IMG/VR virus record: IMGVR_UViG_3300043399_000304
Coordinates: 1-41,032 of that record
DNA: 41,032 nucleotides
Direction: 5' to 3' (one strand)
Origin: a virus
Below, in pieces: positions 17,782-25,639 of this stretch; positions within the stretch are counted from its first letter, which is position 1, and the number at the start of each line of letters is the position of its first letter. The notes under the pieces were generated by a model. The model ran no database searches and had not been told where the DNA came from. It saw nothing but the letters and a program-made list of their open reading frames with translations. Made by a program: the position numbers and the translations under genes.

Positions 17782-19668
17782 ATGGCAATTAAAATTAATA
17801 GCTGTACTGTTATCAATGATAGTAGAGGCTTAGAAAACATAACAAACTTAAAGACTATCGGCGGATGTAGTATTTTAGGTACCGGTGACATTAGTTTAGA
17901 AGGTTACGGGGAATTTAAGCTAAGTGGTGTTTGCGGAACTATATATAGTAGCCAAGCAGGCACCGGTGGCACCGGTAAACATAATTTCTTTGCTGGATTC
18001 TGTGCCGGTCGATCTAACTCTACAGGTAGTAATAATACATTCTTTGGTTGCAATGCAGGATGTGCGGTAACTACTGGATCAAACAACGTCATCATTGGAA
18101 GTGTTGCTGGATCTGCTGGGTTGTGTAATACGGTTATTCTGGCAGCAGGTGCTACCGAGAGATTAAAAGTTGATGCTACTGGCTTGTTCATCAACGGGTC
18201 TGTATTTACCGGATACGCCGGTAGTCGAGGTGACACTGGGTATACTGGATCTGTTGGCTATACCGGCAGTCGAGGTGACACCGGATATGTTGGTAGTCGA
18301 GGTGACACTGGGTATACTGGATCTGTTGGATACACCGGAAGCCAAGGGTCATGCGGGTATACCGGCAGTAGCGGAGAAATTTCAAAATCTGCAGGAGTTT
18401 GTGGAACTATATACAGTAGCCAAGCAGGACAAGGAGGGACTGGAACCAGTAACTTCTTTGCTGGATATTGCGCTGGTGTAACAAACAGCACTGGGTCCAA
18501 TAATAACTTTTTTGGAAACCGTGCAGGCTACTGTAACACTGCTGGATCAAGTAATACATTTTTTGGATTCTGTGCAGGTTTTAGAAATTCTGTAGGTAAT
18601 AATAATACCTTTATTGGTGGTTCAGCGGGAATATGTAACGTTACTGGTTCGGCCAACGTATTTATTGGTGGGTTATCTGGATTTACAAACTCTACTGGAA
18701 TGAGTAACATTTTTATAGGCTATCAAGCAGGATATAAAAATGATACCGGCTGTTACAACACATTTATTAACTATTCCGCAGGAGCATGTAACGAAACTGG
18801 AACACATAATATTTTTATCGGATGCAATGCTGGCCTTAAAAATATAGGTAGTAATAATATATTCTTTGGCCAATCAAGTGGGAGCAATGCAACCGGCGCA
18901 GGCAGTAATAATATCTTTATTGGTCAGGAAAATGGTTATTCTAATTCTACTGGTGAACATAATATTTTTTACGGTAGACTGGCTGGTTATAAAAATACGT
19001 CCGGAGCTCACAATTTCTTTGCAGGGTACTGTTCTGGATATAATAATACTACCGGATCAAATAACACATTCTTTGGTTGTTTCTCGGGCTGTTCAGTAAC
19101 TACTGGTTCAAATAATATTATTATAGGGCCAATGGCAGGTGCTGCTGGTTTATGCAATACTGTACTGATGGGAACTGGAACATGCGAACGTCTACGGGTT
19201 GATGATACTGGATTATGCATTAACGGAGTTAAATATACTGCAGCAATTTCGTTAGCAGGAACTTGCGCAAATACAACCTATTACTTACCTATGTCGTCGG
19301 CCTCAACTGGTACCTGGGATAAAGGTGCAGTTGATTCCACTAACATGTATTATACTTCTGGAAATCAAACTCTATACGCAACCAACATTAACTTTGCATC
19401 TGATCAACGATTAAAAGAAAATATTAAAACAATTCAAGATTCTGTTAATGTATTATCAAGATTACGAGGAGTTTCTTTTAATTGGAGGAATACCGGGCAC
19501 TTAGGTTACGGAGTAATCGCGCAAGAAATTGAAAAGGTATTACCTGAAGTGGTTCATGAGATAAATGGATCAAAGAGCGTTAACTATGTGTCCTTGATTG
19601 GATTTTTAATCGAAGCAATTAAAGAACTATCTAACGATGTCGATACTTTAACAACTAAAGTTGTTTAA
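17782..19668 (+). CDS. Cys-rich, collagen-like tail fibre with S74 chaperone
   Basis: A 628-residue protein. A duplicated block (GVCGTIYSSQAG) opens two repeat arrays of an 18-20 residue unit of the type AGY-x-NTTGSNNTFFG-x-x-AG; the first has about three units and the second about thirteen. Between them lies a collagen-like stretch of Gly-x-y triplets (GYTGSRGDTGYTGSVGYTGS), about 18 triplets. About 23 Cys (3.7%) are spread through the repeats, unusual for a phage fibre. The last about 95 residues are an S74 chaperone: ASDQRLKENIKTI, then YGVIAQEIEKVLPEVV and a C-terminal helix, with the Ser and Lys expected for autoprocessing. The chaperone resembles that of the preceding fibre although the shafts are unrelated. 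Probably a host-binding side or long fibre; receptor unknown. Confidence 0.87.
   Translation: MAIKINSCTVINDSRGLENITNLKTIGGCSILGTGDISLEGYGEFKLSGVCGTIYSSQAGTGGTGKHNFFAGFCAGRSNSTGSNNTFFGCNAGCAVTTGSNNVIIGSVAGSAGLCNTVILAAGATERLKVDATGLFINGSVFTGYAGSRGDTGYTGSVGYTGSRGDTGYVGSRGDTGYTGSVGYTGSQGSCGYTGSSGEISKSAGVCGTIYSSQAGQGGTGTSNFFAGYCAGVTNSTGSNNNFFGNRAGYCNTAGSSNTFFGFCAGFRNSVGNNNTFIGGSAGICNVTGSANVFIGGLSGFTNSTGMSNIFIGYQAGYKNDTGCYNTFINYSAGACNETGTHNIFIGCNAGLKNIGSNNIFFGQSSGSNATGAGSNNIFIGQENGYSNSTGEHNIFYGRLAGYKNTSGAHNFFAGYCSGYNNTTGSNNTFFGCFSGCSVTTGSNNIIIGPMAGAAGLCNTVLMGTGTCERLRVDDTGLCINGVKYTAAISLAGTCANTTYYLPMSSASTGTWDKGAVDSTNMYYTSGNQTLYATNINFASDQRLKENIKTIQDSVNVLSRLRGVSFNWRNTGHLGYGVIAQEIEKVLPEVVHEINGSKSVNYVSLIGFLIEAIKELSNDVDTLTTKVV
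18211..18378 (+). repeat. Collagen-like Gly-x-Tyr-position triplet repeat
   Basis: An imperfect 9-nt periodicity encodes triplets such as GYT, GSR, GDT, GYT, GSV. A larger block (CGAGGTGACACTGGGTATAC) is repeated almost exactly at about 18226 and 18299, with a diverged copy between, showing tandem duplication at DNA level. Confidence 0.85.
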
Positions 19669-19684
19669 CAGGAGTAAAACAGAT

Positions 19685-20653
19685 ATGTCATTAAGAATAA
19701 ACGGCACAACAACTATTATTGATAGTCCTACTAGTTATTTGTCTTTACCAGCAGGCACTACTGCACAAAGACCGTCTACTCCAGTAATCGGCATGACAAG
19801 ATATAATACCGATATTGGCTATCTAGAAGTATATACCAGCAGTGGGTGGCAATATATAGGGTATGGGGTATCAAGCTACGGAGATGCAACATTCACTGCA
19901 ACTACCACTTCTGAAACAGAGTGGTTGGTGCCGGACGGTGTCACTAAAATTTCGATATTATGCATTGGAGCCGGAGGAAGCGGAAGTGCTAGTGCAGGTA
20001 GTTACGGCGCCGGCGGAGGGGGAGGAGCACTAGCATATGCTAACGACATACCAGTAACTCCGGGAACAATTTGTAAGTACTCAGTGGGGGGTTCAGTGTT
20101 TGCTACTGACGGTGGAGATAGCTATTTTAAATTACCTGATGGAGCCGAAGTTTGTCGAGCCGGTGGCGGCAAACGAGGAATAGGTGGAACGAATGGTGCC
20201 GCCGGACTAGGCGGCACATACCAATCTTTGTACGGTAGTGGTGGCAACGGCGGCACCGGAGGCTCCTTGATAGGAGGGGGTGGTGGTGCCGGAGGATACG
20301 GCGGTGCCGGCGGAGACGGCGGTTCCGGATTTAATGGTAGTACTAGTCAATTCTCCGGTAATGCAGGACAAGGAGGTGGCGGAGGTGGTGGTGGCTCCGG
20401 TGGTACTGCCGGTGGCGGTGGGGGCGGCGTAGGTATATATGGAGTTGGTGCAAACGGAACAGCCGGATCTCCGGTTCTAAACGGTCAATCGCGCCGAGGC
20501 GGCGGCGGCAGCGGCGGAACCGGGCTTAATCAAACTTCTAACGGTGGTTCTTACGGTGGCGGCGGCGGATCTGCCGGAACGGGTGCAAATGGAGTGGTGC
20601 GCATAATATGGGGAACAGGCAGGAGTTTCCCTAATAATGCTGCTGCTGTTTAA
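19685..20653 (+). CDS. Short fibre/adhesin with glycine-rich tip
   Basis: ATG 19685 (MSLRINGTTTIIDS) is preferred over an in-frame ATG at 19661 because AGGAG precedes it and the shorter start avoids overlap with the upstream stop; it gives 322 residues. Residues about 1-70 resemble the fibre attachment module also seen in the next gene (GTTAQRPSTPVIGMTRYNTD). From residue about 95 the chain is extremely glycine-rich, with many GG and GGGG runs, interrupted by Tyr, Ser and Asn. It ends with the cap GVVRIIWGTGRSFPNNAAAV. Polyglycine-helix receptor-binding tips of T-even-like gp38 adhesins are a known parallel, so a receptor-contacting tip is a reasonable inference. The next gene ends in the same cap. 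High local GC reflects Gly codons rather than clear evidence of transfer. Confidence 0.8.
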   Translation: MSLRINGTTTIIDSPTSYLSLPAGTTAQRPSTPVIGMTRYNTDIGYLEVYTSSGWQYIGYGVSSYGDATFTATTTSETEWLVPDGVTKISILCIGAGGSGSASAGSYGAGGGGGALAYANDIPVTPGTICKYSVGGSVFATDGGDSYFKLPDGAEVCRAGGGKRGIGGTNGAAGLGGTYQSLYGSGGNGGTGGSLIGGGGGAGGYGGAGGDGGSGFNGSTSQFSGNAGQGGGGGGGGSGGTAGGGGGGVGIYGVGANGTAGSPVLNGQSRRGGGGSGGTGLNQTSNGGSYGGGGGSAGTGANGVVRIIWGTGRSFPNNAAAV

Positions 20654-20674
20654 TGTGAGTTAGGAAATAATTAT

Positions 20675-23600
20675 ATGGCCCTTCAAATTAACGGAATATC
20701 CATAGTCGATACCGATTACTTAAAAGTTGCGGTAGGAATCACTGACGAACGACCTGTTACTGCAATCGAAGGAATGTTAAGATTTAACACTACCAATGAA
20801 AAAGTAGAACTTGCATCGTTTAGTGAAATTAATACAGATGTGATTTTGTGGAAGCAACTGCCGTTTTTCAACCCAATACCAGATAAATTATCATTTACAT
20901 TGCAACAAGATACAGGACTGTCATCAACTGATAATATCACAAGCAATGGTGCAACAGTGGTATCCGGCATAAATGTCACTAACGGATATTGGGAGTACAG
21001 TACGAACTCGGGTGCATCATGGACACCATTACCAACTAACGTGAATAGTTTTATTTTAAATAACGGGACATACGCAGTTGGACAAGTTCAAGTTAGACAA
21101 ACTAACGCGGTAGGATTTACTTCAATCCCGGCAACTAATCCCACACAAATTATAGTAGACGGTACAGCGCCTCTGATAACAATTAATACTATTTCTGTAG
21201 ATAATGTTCTAATAAGCAACGAAGACCCTGGCGTTACAGCTATTACTGGTGTAGTAACAAGTGACAGCGCAGTCACTCTAAAATTTAATACGGTAACCAG
21301 AAATGCAATAGTTAATGGAACCTCATGGACATATACTGTTGTATTAGACGATCTATTAGCATTAGGCGCTGGTTCTAATAAGGTTATAACTGCTACAGGA
21401 ACGGATCGAGCAGGAAATACCGCAACTACTTCTAAAACAGTAACTGTTGGCATTGCACCAAGCAACGTATCCTTTGCTCTTGCAGAAGACACCGGAACAT
21501 CAACTACTGATAAAATTACAAAGAACGGAACAGTGCTTGTTCTTGATATAAATGTTGGTGCCGGCGGATCTTGGCAGTACAGCATCGATGGCGGAAATAG
21601 CTGGACAAGTAAAGACCTAAGCACAAATACGTTTGAACTGGCAGAAGGCACTTACACAGCTAATAAAATTCAAGTCAGGCAAACAAACTCATCTGGGTAT
21701 TCATCAATTCCGGTAGGAAACACTTCGACAATCAAGATAGATACAACTTCTCCGACAATAACCATCAATACAATTTCTAGCGATAACATTTTAGTAGATA
21801 ACGTTGACCCAGGAATTACTCAAATTACCGGAACAGTAACAGATGCAAATGTCAATACTGTTAAGTTAACATTTGGAGCTACAATAAAAACTGCTTCAAT
21901 ATCCGGATCTACATGGACTTACACTGTCGTAGCAGCTGATTTAACTAGCCTTGGATATGGAACAAATAAAACTATAATTGCTACTGCAACAGATTTAGCA
22001 GGAAATACTGACGGAACTGCAACTAGGACTGTAACAGTTGTCCAAGCTCCTAGCCAGTTAACTTCGATTGCACTTGCACAAGATACAGGTAGTTCTGCAA
22101 CTGATAAAATTACAAGTAATGGAACTATGACGGTTACAGGTATATCTGCTAGTGCTGCTAAATGGCAGTATAGTACCGACTCTGGGGCTAGCTGGACTGA
22201 CGGAAGTACCCCGACGGCGGGTACAAGTAGTTTTGTACTTGGAGAAGGAACATATGCAGCCAATCAAATTCAAGCAAGGCAGTTTAGTGCAGATGGAAAC
22301 TACCCATCAACTCCGATAAAATATGCATCAGCAGTTACTGTAGATACCACTGCACCGAGCGTGACCATGGATGTTATAAGTGGAGACGATATTATAACCG
22401 GCACAACAACAATAACTGGAACTGTGGAAAGCGGAAGGACTGTAACGTTGACCCTCAAAACAACAACAAGAACTGCTACAGTCAGTGGAACAACGTGGAG
22501 CTATGCTCTTACTTCAACTGATATAGGTAGTACAGTTTTAGGAACCGGGGTAAACATACCTATAACTGCTACTACATCTGCAGATACTGCAGGAAACATA
22601 GGAACTGTGACTAGGTATGTGACTAATACTACCGTCCCGGCTACATTAACGCTTGCATTGGCATCCGATACCGGTATTTCTACAAGTGATAGAATTACAA
22701 ATAATGGAAGAATGAACGTATCTGGTGTGGTTACTGGTGGAATTTGGAGATATAGCATTGATGCAGGAGCTAATTGGAGCGCTGATCAAGCGTCTACTAC
22801 AACATTTTTTACTCTCGACGAAGGAAGTTATTCAGCCAATAACATAAAAGTTCAACAGTTTAACGCACAAAACTATCCGTCTGCTATAACTACATACGCA
22901 TCAGCAGTTGTAGTAGATAAGACATCACCCACTGTAACTATGAATATAGTTTCCGGTGATAACATACTAATAAGCTCTGAGGATGCAGGGGTAACTTCAA
23001 TTACCGGAACAGTGAATGACGATTACATTGATACTGTTAAGTTGACATTTGGTACTACAACAAAAACAGCTTCAATAACAGGCACTTCTTGGTCTTACAC
23101 TATTGTATCAGCTGATTTAACAGCGCTTGGTATTGGGACTAGTAAAGTTATAACTGCCACGGCTACAGACAAGGCAGGAAACACTGCAACTGCAACTCAG
23201 ACAGTAACGTATACTTCAGTCCCGGCTGCGTTAACTTTAACTTTAGCATCTGATACAGGTAGTTCGGCATCGGATCGAATTACGAGTAATGGAACTATGA
23301 CAGTTTCTGGACAAGTTACTGGCGGGTATTGGCAATACAGTACCAACGGGGGTTCCAGCTGGAGTGCAAATCAGGCCCCTACTACAACTAGTTTCGTCCT
23401 CTCCGAGGGAACCTATGACAGCGTAAACGTTAGACAATTTAACGCACAAAATTATCCATCTGCTGTAACCACATATCCTTCGACCATTACTGTAGATACC
23501 ACTGCTCCTACAATAACTATGAATATCATTTCTGGAGATGATATTATCATAAGTTCTCAAGACGCAGGAGTTACTTCAATTACCGGAACGGTAACAAGCG

Positions 23601-25165
23601 GCAGTACAGTATCTGTATCTCTCAACGGAACAGTAAGAACTGCCACAGTCAGCGGAACAACTTGGAGTTATCTAATTACATCTGCTGACTTCACCGCAAT
23701 GGGTGCTGGAACTGGTAGAATTATTACTGCTACAGCAACAGATACCGCAGGAAATGCTTCAAGTACTTCTAGAACTATAACTGTAACTACGGTCCCACCT
23801 AAGTTAACATTGGCACTCGCATCCGATACCGGTAGTTCAGCATCTGATTACTATACAAGCAATGGAACAATAAATGTTTCCGGTATAACTGTGGGTTCAA
23901 CTGGATCTTGGCAGTATAGTATCAACGGCGGTGGTAGTTGGACAACTATGGCATATAACGTAACCAGCTTTACTCTCGGAGAAGGATCCTATGCAGTGAA
24001 TGTTGTACAAGTTAGGCAAACCAATGCACAGGGGTATTCATCAGATATAACATTCGCTCCAGCGATCACCGTAGATAAGACAGCACCTATTGTAACTATA
24101 AATGCAGTTCCTGCATTAACTTACGCAAGTCTTGCGACACCTACATATATATCAGGAACTATAGAAAGCGGATACACCGTATCGCTATCAGGGCCTAATG
24201 GCGCAATACCGATTAGCATCATCGGCACTAATTGGAGTTGTCTCGTTACAGAGGCAGTGTTGATCGCAATAGGGGAAGGTGCATCACGAACTATAACAGC
24301 CACTACCTCTGCAGACCAAGCCGGAAACATAGGAACTGCATCCAGAACTGTGTCTGTTACTACCTGGGGAAGTATTGTATTTACTACTCCCGGAACACGT
24401 ACCTGGACTCTACCGGACCCGTACATTCCAAATATACACGTCGTATGCATCGGCGGAGGATCCGGAGCCATTGGAGCAAACGGCATCGCCGACGCGGCAT
24501 ACTCAGGTGGCGGAGGAGGAACTGGGTACAAGAAGATTGTACCAACATACGGAACTAACTATACTGTTGTAGTAGGGGCAGGAAGTGCTGCGCCGTACCC
24601 ACTTACCGCCGGAAGTTTTTCGAGTGCAAAAGCCGGAGATAGTTATTTCGGTAGCCTAACCACCGTAGCAGGTAAAGGTGCTGGCGGCGCAACCTCGGGT
24701 ACTATTGCTAGCTACACGCCTCCAAATTCGAACAACCCCCCTCCATACAACACAGTCGGCTCTGTTAGTCAACCTTCAGGGAGTGCCGGCACTGGCGGTG
24801 GTTACGTAGGAGACGGCGGCGGAAATGGTGCTAATGGAGTACGTATAAGTACCGGCACTACATTCGGAAGTGGTGGCAATGCCGGAAGCTACACTGGTGC
24901 AGCTGCTGGCACAACAGGAACTGGATCCTCTCTGTATGGTTCTACGGTAGCTGGCAGCGGCCCAGGCAGCCGTACTACAACGGGTAACGCTCAAGTGTAT
25001 TATATTGAACCCGATGGGGGTGCTTACGGCGCCGGCGGAAGCACCCGAATCGCGACCGCCCAAGGCGGTGACGGTGCAAACGGCGCAGTGAGAATTGTAT
25101 GGGGTGTTGGTAGAAGCTTCCCATCAACTAATGTTAACACGGCAACTAACGAAACATCAGGTTAA
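20675..25165 (+). CDS. Giant Ig-like repeat fibre with glycine-rich tip
   Basis: A 1,496-residue protein. Residues 1-65 (MALQINGISIVDTDYLKVAV, then EGMLRFNTTNEKVEL) match the attachment module of the preceding protein. Residues about 70-1230 are six tandem double modules of about 195 residues. Module A runs from a phrase like LALASDTGSSASDRITSNGT through WQYSTNGGSSW to VRQFNAQNYPS. Module B is a bacterial-Ig-like domain (TAPTITMNIISGDD, then GTTWSYLITSADF and ITATATDTAGNASST). Such Big-type repeats are typical of large bacterial surface adhesins. Residues about 1230-1496 are a glycine-rich tip opening with FTTPGTRTWTLPD and ending GAVRIVWGVGRSFPSTN. The gene sits at the end of the fibre cluster before a bidirectional terminator. 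Likely a long flexible host-binding fibre; receptor unknown. Confidence 0.83.
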   Translation: MALQINGISIVDTDYLKVAVGITDERPVTAIEGMLRFNTTNEKVELASFSEINTDVILWKQLPFFNPIPDKLSFTLQQDTGLSSTDNITSNGATVVSGINVTNGYWEYSTNSGASWTPLPTNVNSFILNNGTYAVGQVQVRQTNAVGFTSIPATNPTQIIVDGTAPLITINTISVDNVLISNEDPGVTAITGVVTSDSAVTLKFNTVTRNAIVNGTSWTYTVVLDDLLALGAGSNKVITATGTDRAGNTATTSKTVTVGIAPSNVSFALAEDTGTSTTDKITKNGTVLVLDINVGAGGSWQYSIDGGNSWTSKDLSTNTFELAEGTYTANKIQVRQTNSSGYSSIPVGNTSTIKIDTTSPTITINTISSDNILVDNVDPGITQITGTVTDANVNTVKLTFGATIKTASISGSTWTYTVVAADLTSLGYGTNKTIIATATDLAGNTDGTATRTVTVVQAPSQLTSIALAQDTGSSATDKITSNGTMTVTGISASAAKWQYSTDSGASWTDGSTPTAGTSSFVLGEGTYAANQIQARQFSADGNYPSTPIKYASAVTVDTTAPSVTMDVISGDDIITGTTTITGTVESGRTVTLTLKTTTRTATVSGTTWSYALTSTDIGSTVLGTGVNIPITATTSADTAGNIGTVTRYVTNTTVPATLTLALASDTGISTSDRITNNGRMNVSGVVTGGIWRYSIDAGANWSADQASTTTFFTLDEGSYSANNIKVQQFNAQNYPSAITTYASAVVVDKTSPTVTMNIVSGDNILISSEDAGVTSITGTVNDDYIDTVKLTFGTTTKTASITGTSWSYTIVSADLTALGIGTSKVITATATDKAGNTATATQTVTYTSVPAALTLTLASDTGSSASDRITSNGTMTVSGQVTGGYWQYSTNGGSSWSANQAPTTTSFVLSEGTYDSVNVRQFNAQNYPSAVTTYPSTITVDTTAPTITMNIISGDDIIISSQDAGVTSITGTVTSGSTVSVSLNGTVRTATVSGTTWSYLITSADFTAMGAGTGRIITATATDTAGNASSTSRTITVTTVPPKLTLALASDTGSSASDYYTSNGTINVSGITVGSTGSWQYSINGGGSWTTMAYNVTSFTLGEGSYAVNVVQVRQTNAQGYSSDITFAPAITVDKTAPIVTINAVPALTYASLATPTYISGTIESGYTVSLSGPNGAIPISIIGTNWSCLVTEAVLIAIGEGASRTITATTSADQAGNIGTASRTVSVTTWGSIVFTTPGTRTWTLPDPYIPNIHVVCIGGGSGAIGANGIADAAYSGGGGGTGYKKIVPTYGTNYTVVVGAGSAAPYPLTAGSFSSAKAGDSYFGSLTTVAGKGAGGATSGTIASYTPPNSNNPPPYNTVGSVSQPSGSAGTGGGYVGDGGGNGANGVRISTGTTFGSGGNAGSYTGAAAGTTGTGSSLYGSTVAGSGPGSRTTTGNAQVYYIEPDGGAYGAGGSTRIATAQGGDGANGAVRIVWGVGRSFPSTNVNTATNETSG
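20884..24370 (+). repeat. Six ~585 bp tandem Ig-like double modules
   Basis: Module A starts near 20884, 21470, 22064, 22649, 23234 and 23807, spacings of about 573-594 bp. Module B follows about 280 bp later in each. Copies 4-6 are closest to each other in protein sequence (LALASDTG or LTLASDTG), suggesting recent expansion at the distal end. Confidence 0.85.
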
Positions 25166-25169
25166 TAAG

Positions 25170-25200
25170 AATAACGGGGCATTGCCCCGTTATTTTATTT
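25170..25200. terminator. Bidirectional terminator between convergent units
   Basis: Perfect 11-bp stem AATAACGGGGC / GCCCCGTTATT with an ATT loop. It is followed on the + strand by a T-rich tract. On the - strand the stop codon of the Nudix gene lies inside the stem and a weaker T-rich run follows. It separates the fibre cluster from the minus-strand operon. Confidence 0.88.
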
Positions 25201-25639
25201 CAATAAGATTAATTATCTCAAATATAGTCTGCAGCTTTGTGCGAATAATTTTATTCCCAAAGCTGTTTTTTAATCCTTGATGTAAAGGTTTAGGAGAGTA
25301 ATCTATAACACACCAGGCATAGCCTGAATGTTCTGAACTTAATTTAGGAATAAATTCTTCTTCTACTACGCACAAGTAAGTGTGATAGTTAAAAATAGAA
25401 TCGTTGCTAACAAATGTTTCTAGTGGAATTGTTTTTATTATCTTTGGAAACAATCCAATTTCTTCATTGATTTCTCTGGTTAGTCCTTGCCAAGGAGTTT
25501 CTTGTGTTTCAGTTGTTCCACCTACTAACCCCCAGGTACCAGTGTGCTTTCCCCTTGCCTTTTGTAGCAGCAAGATTCGTTTAGTAGACTTAGCATAAAA
25601 TAATGCCCCACTGCAGACAATTTTATTTTTAAAGTTCAA
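25190..25639 (-). CDS. Nudix hydrolase
   Basis: A complete Nudix box is visible: G-x5-E-x7-REINEEIGL at residues 41-63 (counting from TTG), the Mg-binding signature of enzymes that hydrolyse nucleoside diphosphates linked to another group. I chose TTG 25639 as start because the only in-frame ATG (25696) would overlap gp15 by 68 nt, while TTG has GGAG about 9 nt upstream and overlaps by only 11 nt. It gives 149 residues, a normal single-domain length. It is the last gene of the gp14-gp15 operon and ends inside the shared terminator. The substrate (NTP clean-up, mRNA cap or ADP-ribose type) cannot be read from the sequence. A metabolic enzyme inside a neck operon is unusual; it may be co-transcribed cargo rather than a virion part. 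Confidence 0.88.
   Translation of the reverse strand: MNFKNKIVCSGALFYAKSTKRILLLQKARGKHTGTWGLVGGTTETQETPWQGLTREINEEIGLFPKIIKTIPLETFVSNDSIFNYHTYLCVVEEEFIPKLSSEHSGYAWCVIDYSPKPLHQGLKNSFGNKIIRTKLQTIFEIINLIEIK

Noticed and set aside
18211-18378. Short direct repeats that could look like a CRISPR array
   Set aside because: Repeats are in frame, encode Gly-x-y triplets, and have no unique spacers or cas genes.
18170-18481. 103-codon plus-strand frame overlapping the collagen-like region
   Set aside because: It arises from the 9-nt periodicity of the repeat in another frame; no ribosome-binding site.
24232-24572. Plus-strand alternative frames in the glycine-rich tip
   Set aside because: Arg- and Tyr-rich products of Gly codons read out of frame; no start signal.
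14012-25165. Diversity-generating retroelement acting on fibre tips
   Set aside because: No reverse transcriptase or template repeat is visible in the window, and the tips show no adenine-biased variable region that can be judged from one sequence.
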